Made by a program: the position numbers and the translations under genes. Positions 16,164-24,499 of a stretch of 64,000 bases of DNA are shown piece after piece. The notes under the pieces are model-generated. The model saw nothing but the letters and a program-made list of their open reading frames with translations. It ran no database searches and was not told the DNA's origin. Source of the DNA: Streptomyces sp. NBC_00091 (GTDB lineage Bacteria > Actinomycetota > Actinomycetes > Streptomycetales > Streptomycetaceae); NCBI RefSeq assembly GCF_026343185.1, contig NZ_JAPEMA010000002.1:62001-126000 (forward strand), read 5' to 3'. Within the stretch, counting starts at the first letter, position 1. Every line of letters starts with the position of its first letter.

Positions 16164-17525
16164 ATGCCGGAAGAGTCTCCCGCCCCTGAATCCCCGCTGA
16201 TACAGAGCCTGCGCACAGCCGTGGCCGCTGCCCCCGGGGACGTCCCTCTGCGGCTGCACCTCGCGGAGTTGCTGCTTTCCGCGGGGCTGCACGACGCTGC
16301 GGTGTCGGAGGTCGCGGCAGCCTTGCAGCATGCTCCGGGGGACGGAGCGGCGCGGGAGTTGATGGTGCGGGCGATGGGGATGCCGGCAGCCCTCACGCCC
16401 GTGGCCCCGAACACGTCCACGGTCTCTGATCCTGTGTCGTCCGCCGGGCCGGCCGCGTCCGCCGAATCGGCGGCGCCGGCGGAGCCGGTAGCGGAGCCGG
16501 TGGGCGCCCCCGATGAGTCGTCCCGCCGTGGCGGGTTCGACTGGCGGGCGGCCGAGCAGGAGGTCGACGGCATCGTCGAGCCCCGGTTCGTCGAGCCCCC
16601 GCTCAGCGCCTGCGGCAGCGGCGACCCCGGGGACGCCGATGCCTGGGAGGTGTCCGCTCCCGGCGTCGTACGGCTCGCGGACGTCGGCGGCATGCAGGAG
16701 GTGAAGGACCGTCTCGAAGCCGCGTTCCTCGCGCCGATGCGCAACCCCGAACTGCGCAAGCTGTACGGCAAGAGCCTGCGCGGCGGGCTCCTCCTCTACG
16801 GTCCGCCCGGCTGCGGCAAGACCTTCATCGCCCGTGCCGTCGCCGGCGAGCTCGGCGCGAGCTTCCTGTCCGTGTCCGTCAACGACGTCCTCGACATGTG
16901 GATCGGCAACTCCGAACGCAACATGCACGAGGTCTTCGAGACCGCCCGCCGTCAGGCGCCCTGTGTCGTCTTCCTCGACGAACTGGACGCGCTCGGCGCC
17001 AAGCGCAGCCGTACGCAGCACAACGGCATGCGCAACACCGTCAACCAGCTCCTCACCGAGCTCGACGGCATCCACTCCGCCGCCAATGAAGGCGTGTTCG
17101 TCCTCGCCGCCACCAATGTCCCCTGGGACGTGGACATCGCGCTCCGGCGTCCGGGACGGCTCGACCGCACTCTGCTCGTCCTGCCGCCCGACGCCACCGC
17201 CCGCGAGGCGATCCTCCGCTACCACCTGCGCGAACGTCCCGTCGAGGGAGTCGATCTGGGACGTCTCGTCAAGGTGACGGACGGCCTCTCGGGGGCGGAC
17301 CTGGCCCATGTGTGCGAGTCGGCGGCCGAGAGCGCGCTGCTCGACTCGGTACGCACCGGCCAGATCCGCATGATCGGAACGAAGGACCTGCTCGACGCTG
17401 CGAAGTCGGTGGTCCCGTCGACCGAACCGTGGTTCGCGGCGGCGCGGAACGTGGCGATGTTCGCCAACGAGGGCGGCATGTACGACGACCTGGTGACGTA
17501 CCTGAAGAAGAGGCGGAAGCTGTGA
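16164..17525 (+). CDS. AAA+ ATPase with N-terminal TPR-like helices
   Basis: The protein has 453 residues. Residues about 10-72 form a TPR-like helical pair (RLHLAELLLSAGLHDAA). An acidic, Ala-rich linker (75-165) leads to an AAA+ module: Walker A GPPGCGKT (213-220), pore loop MWIGNS (245-250), Walker B VVFLDELD (268-275), sensor-1 Asn318 and arginine fingers near RRPGRLDR. The second region has the GLSGADLAHVCE sensor-2 helix. This is the CDC48/spastin-type clade, which remodels or unfolds protein substrates as hexamers. The downstream TPR membrane protein starts within its stop codon, so the two probably act together. A TPR plus AAA order also occurs in type VII secretion EccA, but no ESX genes are present. 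Confidence 0.85.
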   Translation: MPEESPAPESPLIQSLRTAVAAAPGDVPLRLHLAELLLSAGLHDAAVSEVAAALQHAPGDGAARELMVRAMGMPAALTPVAPNTSTVSDPVSSAGPAASAESAAPAEPVAEPVGAPDESSRRGGFDWRAAEQEVDGIVEPRFVEPPLSACGSGDPGDADAWEVSAPGVVRLADVGGMQEVKDRLEAAFLAPMRNPELRKLYGKSLRGGLLLYGPPGCGKTFIARAVAGELGASFLSVSVNDVLDMWIGNSERNMHEVFETARRQAPCVVFLDELDALGAKRSRTQHNGMRNTVNQLLTELDGIHSAANEGVFVLAATNVPWDVDIALRRPGRLDRTLLVLPPDATAREAILRYHLRERPVEGVDLGRLVKVTDGLSGADLAHVCESAAESALLDSVRTGQIRMIGTKDLLDAAKSVVPSTEPWFAAARNVAMFANEGGMYDDLVTYLKKRRKL

Positions 17526-18598
17526 GCGGGAATCCGGTGGTGGCGCGCGCCGGTGCGCTGCAGGCGGCAGACCGGTTCGAGGAGTCCAAGGGCGTGCTGG
17601 CCCCCCACCTCGCCGAGGAGCCGGACGACGCATGGGCCTGGCAGCTGCTCGCCGTCGCCCACGAGAGACTCGGCGAGTACGAGCTCGCGGAGCGGGCGGC
17701 CACCGAGATGCTCCGGATCTCGCCCGGGCACGTCGGCGCGCTCATTCTGCTGTCCCGGGTGCTGCTCCGCCTGGGCAGGCCGTCCGAGGCTCGGGCGGCG
17801 GCAGAGGAGGCCGTCCGCAGAGCGCCCGACAAGTGGTCCGCGCATTTCGCGCTGTCCGGCGTGCTCGTCGCCTATGCGACGGCCCCGCCTGCCGATCACG
17901 AGCGAGCGTACGAGGCGGCCCACGAGGCCGTGCGCCTCGCCCCGCATGAGCCCGACGCCCACCAGGCCCTGTGCTTCACGGCCGTACGCACGCAGCGTCA
18001 GGACGTCGCGAAGCAGGCCCTGGTCGAATGGCTGCGCCTCGACCCGTCCAACGAGACGGCACAGGCCATGTACACCGACGCGATGGCCAACACCCCGGAC
18101 GTCACGGCCGCCCGGGCCGCGGAGATGTACTCCGCAGGCCTGGCGGGCGCACCCCAGTCCCCGATGCTGCGCAGCGGCCTCGACCATGCCACGTACCGCC
18201 TGCTGCGGGGAACGCGCTGGCTCGCGTTGGTGTGCCTGGCAGCTGCGGGAACGATGATCGACCTTTTCGCCACGGCCAAGGACCCGACCTTGCGGGAGCT
18301 GCCCGTACCGCTCGGCAACCGGCTCTGGGTGCTGATGGTCATGGCCGCGATCTGGGGCTTCGGCGCGCTGTTGCGCTACCACCGGCTGCGTACCGGAGTG
18401 CAGCTCAACATCCGCTCCCTCGTACGCCGTGGCCGCTGGGCCCGGATCGTGCTGGGACAGGCTGCGTGGACCATGCTCTGCGCACTGCTGATATCCCAGA
18501 TTCCGTGGACCGATCGGAGTGTGCCCGAGGTCCTCTTCTGGGCCGGCTTGATGGCCTCGTTTTCGACCATGGCGTACGACCGCCGGAAGACCGGGTGA
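17522..18598 (+). CDS. TPR-repeat membrane protein coupled to the AAA+ ATPase
   Basis: The protein has 358 residues. GTG 17522 overlaps the ATPase stop (GTGA). Residues about 5-205 are TPR helices (QAADRFEESKGVLAPHL, LGEYELAERAATEML, LRLGRPSEARAAAEEAV, ERAYEAAHEAVRLAP). The C-terminal third holds three to four TM helices (near 238-256, 280-300, 315-336 and 342-356). It looks like a cytosolic TPR adaptor fixed to the membrane that could dock the AAA+ partner. No family name is recognised; function is inferred from coupling only. Confidence 0.8.
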   Translation: MSGNPVVARAGALQAADRFEESKGVLAPHLAEEPDDAWAWQLLAVAHERLGEYELAERAATEMLRISPGHVGALILLSRVLLRLGRPSEARAAAEEAVRRAPDKWSAHFALSGVLVAYATAPPADHERAYEAAHEAVRLAPHEPDAHQALCFTAVRTQRQDVAKQALVEWLRLDPSNETAQAMYTDAMANTPDVTAARAAEMYSAGLAGAPQSPMLRSGLDHATYRLLRGTRWLALVCLAAAGTMIDLFATAKDPTLRELPVPLGNRLWVLMVMAAIWGFGALLRYHRLRTGVQLNIRSLVRRGRWARIVLGQAAWTMLCALLISQIPWTDRSVPEVLFWAGLMASFSTMAYDRRKTG

Positions 18599-18897
18599 CC
18601 GGACGATCCTCAGCAGTCGTCGGCCCTCGTCGTCGAGGTCCCGTGCAAGGACGACGCCTGCTGCTGCTCGGGGGCTCGGAGCCGGGCACGGCCCTCACCC
18701 ACCTGAGGCAGGTCCACCACTGCCGACTGACCGACGGGGAGGCGGTGATCACCGGCAGGGGCGAGCTGACCTGGCCGAACGGCGATCCCGTGCGTCGATA
18801 CACCCGCCCTGTCGGCTGCGGGTCCCACCTCTACGTGCGCAACCGCCCCTCCCTTCCGCCCGGCCCACGTCATCTTGCGCCATGGCTCGGTCGATGA
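18595..18897 (+). CDS. Possible third gene of the AAA+/TPR operon
   Basis: GTG 18595 overlaps the TPR gene stop (GTGA). The 100-codon frame has high third-position GC and a coherent middle (GEAVITGRGELTWPNGDP, VGCGSHLYVRN) but no recognised domain, a basic N-terminus and a Pro-rich end. It could be a real small protein or the stump of a gene cut off on its 3' side. Confidence 0.4.
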   Translation: MTGRSSAVVGPRRRGPVQGRRLLLLGGSEPGTALTHLRQVHHCRLTDGEAVITGRGELTWPNGDPVRRYTRPVGCGSHLYVRNRPSLPPGPRHLAPWLGR

Positions 18898-18926
18898 CCC
18901 GTCGATCTGTCGCTGATCTCGTGATG

Positions 18927-19061
18927 TCAGCCGTCGAAGCGGATCCAGTCGACCTGCAGGTCGACCAGCGGTGCCAGGGCGCTTCGGTGGGTGGCGCCGG
19001 CCCAGACATCGAATTCTTCGCTGTCCTCGCTGCTGACATGCACGACGAGGCCGGGGGCCAC
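18927..19061 (-). pseudogene. C-terminal gene remnant or 44-residue protein
   Basis: The minus-strand reading HFYVAPGLVVHVSSEDSE followed by EFDVWAGATHRSA ... VDWIRFDG has convincing protein character and codon use, ending at TGA 18927. Upstream, the frame has no good start: a GTG at 19061 lies inside the motif-like part and there is no ribosome binding site. It reads as the last 50 or so residues of a lost gene. The family is not recognised. Confidence 0.4.
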
Positions 19062-19102
19062 GTAGAAGTGAGTGGGCGGGGCTGTTCGCGAGCCCGCACG
19101 GT

Positions 19103-19663
19103 TCAGCCGAGGACCGCGGTCACCTCGCGGCGGGTCGCCTCCGACAGGAGGGGCGCCCAGCGGGTGAACAGCTCCAGCAGGGCCGCCCCGTTGCGCTCGC
19201 GGAAGGACTCGTTCACCTTGGCCAGGTCGAGCTCGTTGGCCACCGTGAGCTCGGCGAAGTCGCGGCGCTGCTGCGGGGACGGGGTGAACTCCTCACCGGT
19301 GAAGCGGTCCCGGAAGGTCACCGACGCCTCGTCCGGGGCGGCGAGGCTGGGGTAGGAGGCCTTGCGGTCGCAGCTGGCGTAGAAGTACACGAGCTCCTCC
19401 GCCTCCGTACCGATCGCCTCGGCGAGGCGGGCGCGCTCGGACAGCTCCAGGAGTACCAACGGCAGCCCGTCTGTGCCGTAGAAGGCGTGGCACAGGGCCG
19501 CGGTCTGCAAGGCGGGCCGTGCACCCCACGCGGCGAGCAGCGCCTCGACGCGCAGCAGGTGGGTCAGGAGCGTGCCGCCGGAGTGCTTGGTCGTCTCCGC
19601 TCCCATCTCCTTGAGCAGGGCTATCGCCGGCGAGTCGGTGTGCTGGTCATCGCTGTGCATCAT
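19103..19663 (-). CDS. DUF6817 (HD-like) domain protein
   Basis: The protein has 186 residues from ATG 19663. It opens MMHSDDQHTDSPAIALLKEM and shows the conserved block HSGGTLLTHLLRVEALLAAW, ALCHAFYGTDG, FYASCDRKASYP and TVANELDLAKVNES. Spaced His residues (HSGG, THLL, CHAFYG) resemble the helical metal-binding pattern of HD-type proteins, which would suggest hydrolysis of a phosphoester, but activity of this family is not established to my knowledge. It stands alone; a small gene remnant follows downstream. Confidence 0.7.
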   Translation of the reverse strand: MMHSDDQHTDSPAIALLKEMGAETTKHSGGTLLTHLLRVEALLAAWGARPALQTAALCHAFYGTDGLPLVLLELSERARLAEAIGTEAEELVYFYASCDRKASYPSLAAPDEASVTFRDRFTGEEFTPSPQQRRDFAELTVANELDLAKVNESFRERNGAALLELFTRWAPLLSEATRREVTAVLG

Positions 19664-19870
19664 GGGCCCATCATGACGAGGTCCCCGCGCCGGCGTACAC
19701 CGGGACCGGCATGCGGACACCGGGGCGGCCCGTGCCGTACGGACCCGGTCGCCGGGGCTCGCGGGGCGTCGGGGCGTCGGCGGACAGGGGCTTGGCGCGG
19801 GCCCCCAGGTACGACACGGCCGGCCGTGGTCAATGCTTCGTCGTGTCGCGCGCTGCGGACGATCGACGGG

Positions 19871-20290
19871 TCAACCGGACCGCGGGATGCTGCCGGCGGC
19901 GGCCGGCAGGAGGTTTCGCCAGTCGGCGGGCCAGTTGGCCAGGGCGAGGATGCCCATGATGACGAGGTGGGTCGGCGCGGCCCAGCTTTCCACCGCCGGG
20001 TCGTGGTTGACGATGTGGGTGGTGGCCGCGCCGGTGAGCACGAACGTCAGCGTCGTGGCGGCCAGGAAGCGTGTGCGCCGGTCAGGGATCACGAGGAGGA
20101 CGGCGGCGACACCTTCCAGGGCACCGACCACGAAGCGCATCCAGGACGGGTAACCCCAGTCGGCGAACTTCAAGGAGTACGCGGTGCTGAACATCGTGTC
20201 GCCCGGCCACCACTTCGTCACGGCTCCCAGCGCGAACTCAAGGGCCAGGAACCAATACAGGCCGGTTTTAGCGTATTTAAGCATGTGCAT
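19871..20290 (-). CDS. DoxX-family membrane protein
   Basis: The protein has 139 residues; ATG 20290 follows GAAAGG. It has four TM helices, with typical DoxX features: a first helix YWFLALEFALGAVTKW, then WMRFVVGALEGVAAVLLV and FLAATTLTFVLTGAATTHIV. DoxX-like proteins sit in the membrane and have been linked to redox or detoxification complexes; the role of this one is open. It is followed upstream on the same strand by a YdeI-like gene with a 31-bp gap, so the two may be co-transcribed. Confidence 0.8.
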   Translation of the reverse strand: MHMLKYAKTGLYWFLALEFALGAVTKWWPGDTMFSTAYSLKFADWGYPSWMRFVVGALEGVAAVLLVIPDRRTRFLAATTLTFVLTGAATTHIVNHDPAVESWAAPTHLVIMGILALANWPADWRNLLPAAAGSIPRSG

Positions 20291-20321
20291 ACCTTTCGGG
20301 GGGGTTGGGTGGCGTCGGCTC

Positions 20322-20756
20322 TCAGTCCCGCAGGGCGGCGATGGCCTTCTCGATGCGCCGCAGTCGCGTCTCGGGCTTCTTCGCGCTCTCGATGGCGCGC
20401 ACGTGCTCTCGCTTCCGGCTGTCGGTGAGGCCGTCGAAGGCGGCGCGGGCGGCCGGGTCGTCGTCGAGGGCTCGGGCGAAGTCCACGGGTACGACGACGA
20501 CGCGCGGCTCGGTGTCGAGCTCCACCTCGACCTCGACCTCGTCACCTGTCGCGACACCGGCGGCCTGCCGGTTGGCGTTGCTGAGGCCGAGCAGGTGACG
20601 GCCGCGCAGGATCGCGACGCGGCTCTTCCAGCGATGCCCGTTGACGGTGATCGTCACCGGCGGTCGCGCGCCCTCGCCGAGCGCCTCGACCACCTCGGGC
20701 GGAACCTCCAGTCCCCGCATGGGCTCGGGCGGCTCGACGAGGGTGCGGAACTTCAC
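20322..20756 (-). CDS. DUF1905/YdeI (OmpD-associated) family protein
   Basis: The protein has 144 residues. GTG 20756 is chosen because AAAGGAG lies 6 bases upstream; the longer reading has no such site. The first 90 residues are a DUF1905 beta-barrel-like domain (FRTLVEPPEPMRGLEVP, VTITVNGHRWKSRVA, GRHLLGLSNANRQAAG, VEVEVELDTEP). The end is a YdeI-type helical segment with SRKREHVRAIESAKKPETRLRR. Similar proteins have been reported in bacteriocin or peptide tolerance. It is probably co-transcribed with the DoxX gene. Confidence 0.8.
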   Translation of the reverse strand: MKFRTLVEPPEPMRGLEVPPEVVEALGEGARPPVTITVNGHRWKSRVAILRGRHLLGLSNANRQAAGVATGDEVEVEVELDTEPRVVVVPVDFARALDDDPAARAAFDGLTDSRKREHVRAIESAKKPETRLRRIEKAIAALRD

Positions 20757-20912
20757 GACGTGCTCCTTTGGTCCGTGTGGGGCCGGGCCGGTTCCGTGGG
20801 CGGAAGCGGTGGTTGCCATGACCATCACGCTAGGGGTCGGACGGCGGCCGGGGCTTCTCGATTCCTGACCGGTCCCGCGACCTGCCCACCTCCTTCTACG
20901 AGCGCGACGGGT

Positions 20913-21209
20913 TCACCGCAACAGCTGGGCGAGACCCCCTGCGGACGCACGCCAGGTGTCGCACTCGCCGTTCCACGGAGCCGAGAAGCCCAATCCCTCG
21001 GGGTGGAGCTCGGCCCAGTCCTCCTCGTCCTCCTCGCCGTCCTCGGCGCGGCACTCGGTGACGAGGCCGAAGAGCACACCATCGGCGGTGAGCCGGAACG
21101 GGCGGATCGCGATGTCGCAGTACTCACGCTCTACGAGGTCGGCGAGGTTGGCGGCCAGTCGGGCCTCCGCGCGGCGAAGCACAGAGCGCTCGTCATACGG
21201 ACGCATCAT
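20913..21209 (-). CDS. Conserved hypothetical protein
   Basis: The protein has 98 residues from tandem ATG codons at 21209/21206. The sequence starts MMRPYDERSVLRRAEARLAA, then has DLVEREYCDIAIRPFRL, a beta segment DGVLFGLVTECR, an acidic patch EDGEEDEEDW and a C-terminal helix. Codon use is good and the fold looks like a small alpha/beta protein. No family is recognised. It is divergent from the broken YrdC-like gene. Confidence 0.55.
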   Translation of the reverse strand: MMRPYDERSVLRRAEARLAANLADLVEREYCDIAIRPFRLTADGVLFGLVTECRAEDGEEDEEDWAELHPEGLGFSAPWNGECDTWRASAGGLAQLLR

Positions 21210-21608
21210 CTGCGGCCGTCGTACTGCACGACCGGGTCCCGCTCACCCACGTCGTCGCCGCCCACCGGGCCGGCACCGTCAACGACGCCGAGGGTCGCCC
21301 CGTCGATCAACGGTCGCCCTGTGGGCCCACCACCCCGACACCCTGCGCGCCCTCCAGGACGTCTGGCGGCTGGACGCCGACTGGAGCGCGGCGGCACGTC
21401 GGCTGCTAGCCGAGGAACACCTCACCGTCCTCGTGCCCGTGCCCGCCGGCAGCCCCTGCGGCCCCGGCTCGAAGACCGCCGCGTGCTGTACGTCAGCAGC
21501 GCCAACCGGACGGCCGGCCGGCCGCCCGCCACCACCACTGCCGACGCCTGCCTGCGCCACCTCCAGCACCGCTACGCGCCTTCGGATGCGGGCGGACGGG
21601 CGCGGTGA
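21210..21608 (+). pseudogene. YrdC/Sua5-like gene remnant, several frameshifts
   Basis: Three pieces of one protein occur in order but in different frames: VLHDRVPLTHVVAAHRAGTV, then ALWAHHPDTLRALQDVW followed by RLDADWSAAARRLLAEEH and LTVLVPVPAGSPC, then VLYVSSANRTAGRPPATTT. The VLVPVPAGSP and VSSANRTGRPP segments are the core of the YrdC/Sua5 threonylcarbamoyl-AMP synthase fold. Two frame changes and a short internal deletion (between about 21460 and 21480) leave no intact frame. It is likely a lineage-specific paralogue rather than the essential tRNA gene. Confidence 0.65.
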
Positions 21609-21615
21609 CGGGCGG

Positions 21616-22707
21616 TCACCGGTCGCGGGTAACGCTCCAGCCCGGCATGTGCTCGAAGAACGCCACGGCTTCCGGCCGCCAGCGCTCCCGCCACGTGGCG
21701 GCCTGGGCCTCGGCCTGACGGGCGTAGTCGTCGGCGTCGGCCCGGAGCTGCCGGTCGACCCCGTGCGCTCGCGCGATGCGGCGTATGCGGTCGAGGGTTT
21801 CGTCGTCGCAGCCCGGATCGCCCGAGGCTTCGTCCAGCAGCTTGCGCTCGGCGTCGTCGCAGACGGCCAGAAGAGCGCGGAGGGCGTAGCTGCGGCGACC
21901 CGATCGGATGTCGGAACCGACCGGTTTGCCGAGGGCTGCCGGATCGCCGAACAGGTCGAGCCAGTCGTCGTGGATCTGGTTGGCGATCCCCAGTGCGGTC
22001 GCGTAACACCTCAGTTCAGCGTCGTACGGGGCGTGGTCGGTGCCGGCGGCGAGCAGGCCCAGACGCAGCGGGGCGAGCACGGAGTAGCGGGTGGACTTGA
22101 ATTCGGTGACCGCGTGCAGGAACTCGATGTCGGGGACGGGGTGGAAATCGCGTTCCAGATCGATCATCTGCCCGGTCATCGTGGCGGCTCCCGTGTCGGC
22201 GTGGACGGCGGCCATGGCCAGGGCACGGTCGGCGGGCAGACCGCTGGTGAGCAGCACGCGCAGGGACAGGAAGGCCGCGAGGTCGCCGGCGAGGAGGGCC
22301 AGCGCGAGGGCGGTGTCGGGCTGGTCGGGGAACTCGTGACGGTAGGCGTAGTAGGTGGAGGGGCCACCGCGGCGTACGGGCGCGTCGTCGATGATGTCGT
22401 CGTGGATCAGGCCGTGGGTCTGCAGCAGTTCGATGCTGATGGCCGCTTCGTCCAGCCCTGGTACGCCCTCGTCGGCCACCAGCGCGGCGGCCTCGTGCAG
22501 GAGGACCACACGGAGCCGTTTGCCGCCGCGCAGCGACATGTCGCGTACCAAGTCGAGCGCACGGGCGGGGAAGGCGCCGTGTGACGGGGTCTCGAACATA
22601 CCGCCCGCGGGGTCGGTCAGGGAATCGAAGTAGGCGGCGAAGCGGGCTTCGAAACGACGCTGGTGGCGGGACGCGCGCTGCAGGGCGGCGGAGAGGGCTT
22701 CATTCAC
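21616..22707 (-). CDS. Polyprenyl (geranylgeranyl/farnesyl-type) diphosphate synthase
   Basis: The protein has 363 residues, the usual length for bacterial short-chain prenyl synthases. It shows the substrate-binding GGKRLR (61-66), the first Asp-rich motif DDIIDD (103-108) followed by RRGG, GDLAAFLSL, the KS/T region EFKSTRYSVLAPLRLG and the second Asp-rich motif DDWLD (247-251). All magnesium-binding Asp residues are present, so it should condense isopentenyl diphosphate with allylic diphosphates. No terpene cyclase, phytoene synthase or other isoprenoid gene is in the window, so it is an orphan; the product chain length is not assigned. Confidence 0.9.
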   Translation of the reverse strand: MNEALSAALQRASRHQRRFEARFAAYFDSLTDPAGGMFETPSHGAFPARALDLVRDMSLRGGKRLRVVLLHEAAALVADEGVPGLDEAAISIELLQTHGLIHDDIIDDAPVRRGGPSTYYAYRHEFPDQPDTALALALLAGDLAAFLSLRVLLTSGLPADRALAMAAVHADTGAATMTGQMIDLERDFHPVPDIEFLHAVTEFKSTRYSVLAPLRLGLLAAGTDHAPYDAELRCYATALGIANQIHDDWLDLFGDPAALGKPVGSDIRSGRRSYALRALLAVCDDAERKLLDEASGDPGCDDETLDRIRRIARAHGVDRQLRADADDYARQAEAQAATWRERWRPEAVAFFEHMPGWSVTRDR

Positions 22708-22756
22708 CAGCCCAGGTTTGCACGCCGGCGTCGGCGAGGGTCGACCGGCCGCCGGT

Positions 22757-22948
22757 TCAGGCGTGGTCCCGGGTGCGGTCGTCGTCCCTCCTCAGGTACC
22801 GACCCCAGATCTGGGCTTTGCGATAGGGGCCGTCTCCGTCGCTGTCGTACTGGGACGCGTCAAAGGTGACCCAGTACAGCTGCTCGCCGCTGAGCGCCTG
22901 GGCATGTTCGTTGGGCTCGGGTGGACCCATGGCATCGATACCGCCCAC
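22757..22948 (-). CDS. Small SH3-like (nitrile hydratase beta C-terminal-like) protein or fragment
   Basis: The 63-residue reading from GTG 22948 contains GEQLYWVTFDASQYD, then DGPYRKAQIWGRYLR, which resembles the C-terminal beta-barrel of nitrile hydratase and thiocyanate hydrolase beta subunits (LYxVRF ... DLWExYL). No alpha subunit is nearby. It is either a stand-alone SH3-like protein or the last domain of a lost gene. It lies 49 bp before the polyprenyl synthase gene on the same strand. Confidence 0.45.
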   Translation of the reverse strand: MGGIDAMGPPEPNEHAQALSGEQLYWVTFDASQYDSDGDGPYRKAQIWGRYLRRDDDRTRDHA

Positions 22949-23133
22949 TCTGCCCGCACCACTTCAGAAGCGCCAGAAGATAGAGAACAAGCTAATCCCG
23001 GGGTGGACGATCTCCCGTCCCAGCAGCAGGTGCTCACCGTCCTCCCACACACGTACGCACGCATACGCACGAACGCCCGGCCGGGAACACCTCGCCGGGC
23101 GTCTTCGCACACCCCCGACGGGTAAGCCCCGCG

Positions 23134-24249
23134 TCAGTCGATGAGAGTCTGCCGGGCCAGCAGTTCGGAGCGGACGAGTTCCAGGAGGCGGCCCGTCCAG
23201 TTGCGGCCCCGGCCCCCGTTCTCGCCCCAGAAGCCCGAGTCCGCGTCGTCGTAGTGCACGGTCGCGTCACCCGTGGCAAGCAGGATCGCCGCGAGGTCGG
23301 GGTGCTGCTCGTACTTGGCGCGCAGCAGACGGGCCATGACCGCCGTCCGGACCTGCTCCCAGCCTTCGCGCCGCGGCGCTGCGGCCGCGATCGTACGGGC
23401 CTTCGCGCCCGACTCCGCCGCCACGACCGCGGTCCGGGCCTCCGGTTCGGCGACGGACCAGGCCCAGTAGGCGTGCGCCACCGACGGGTAGGTGACGTCG
23501 CCGACGGTGATCGGGGCGGGGTAGTCATTGCGCAGGGCCTTCTTGCCCGGGTCTTCGAGCGCGCGCTGCGGATACGAGTGGTAGATCTTGACCGCGGGGG
23601 CGAAGGACTCGGCCGGCCCGTCGGCCGGCACCCGTGAAGGGGCCTTCGCGAGCCACTGCTCGCGGTCCTCGAAGTATGCGACGGCCTCGTCGTACTCCTC
23701 CTGCGTGACCGTTTCCCCGGGCTCGTCCGGGGTCCGGCCGCCGGGCCCGGCCACCAGCACCTGGAGGGGGTAGTCCTTGCGGTCCATGTCGCCGAGCGCG
23801 TAGCGCCGCACGGTCTCCGGGACGGCCAGGTAGGCGGCCCGGGCGGCGGCCCGGTTGTCCTCCGTACGGTCCGCCATGAAGACGTCCACCGCGGCGAGGC
23901 AGCGGGCGGTCGAGTCGGGGCGGCCGTTCAGCTCGTCGATGGTGTCGCGGACTTCGGCGAGCAGCAGCTCCGGAGTCAGCCAGGTGCGCGGTTCACCGAA
24001 CGTCCACGAGGCCAGGTGGTGCGCGGAGGCGCGTCCGCCGTCCGGAAGGCTGGTGGCCACCCATCCGCAGCGGAGCTTCTGCTCGAACTCGTCGAGGGTG
24101 ACCAGCTCCCAGCAGTCGACGAGGCCGTCGGCGTAGATGAAGAGGTCGGTGAGGAAGTAGGAGCCGCCGTTGCATATGAACGCGTGCCGCCAGGTGCCGG
24201 GTACGCGGACGCCGTCCGCCGTGCGATGGGTGATCCGATTGCCGATCAT
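23134..24249 (-). CDS. NADAR-domain protein with an extra N-terminal domain
   Basis: The protein has 371 residues from ATG 24249. The C-terminal 150 residues are a NADAR (YbiA/DUF1768-like) domain: KIYHSYPQRALEDPGKKA, ITVGDVTYPSVAHAYWAWS, EGWEQVRTAVMARLLRAKY and SGFWGENGGRGRNWTGRLL. NADAR proteins cleave ADP-ribose or other N-glycosidic bonds. The first 170 or so residues (GTWRHAFICNGGSYFLTDLF, DGLVDCWELVTLDEFEQKL, CGWVATSLPDGGRASAHHL) are a separate, recognisable unit of unknown function that reads like a sensor domain. A third block of about 50 residues links them. It stands alone in the window. Confidence 0.78.
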   Translation of the reverse strand: MIGNRITHRTADGVRVPGTWRHAFICNGGSYFLTDLFIYADGLVDCWELVTLDEFEQKLRCGWVATSLPDGGRASAHHLASWTFGEPRTWLTPELLLAEVRDTIDELNGRPDSTARCLAAVDVFMADRTEDNRAAARAAYLAVPETVRRYALGDMDRKDYPLQVLVAGPGGRTPDEPGETVTQEEYDEAVAYFEDREQWLAKAPSRVPADGPAESFAPAVKIYHSYPQRALEDPGKKALRNDYPAPITVGDVTYPSVAHAYWAWSVAEPEARTAVVAAESGAKARTIAAAAPRREGWEQVRTAVMARLLRAKYEQHPDLAAILLATGDATVHYDDADSGFWGENGGRGRNWTGRLLELVRSELLARQTLID

Positions 24250-24499
24250 GCCGTGATGATGCCGGACGGACCGGCCGGGAAGCACCTCGATTGTGCGTCG
24301 AGGGCGCCGTGTGATGATGTGCGTCCGCTCCGGGGAGGCGATGGTGCCGAGAAGGGGCGCGCGGTGGGCCGCGGGCGCGATGACCGTGGTCCGCATGGTG
24401 CCGCTCCTGGGCCCCTGCGCACCGAGCGGTGGCGCTCCCCTCGCCAGGCCGCTGCCGTTGGACGCCGCCGAGGAGGTCGTACCGGACCGGGAGCGGGCA

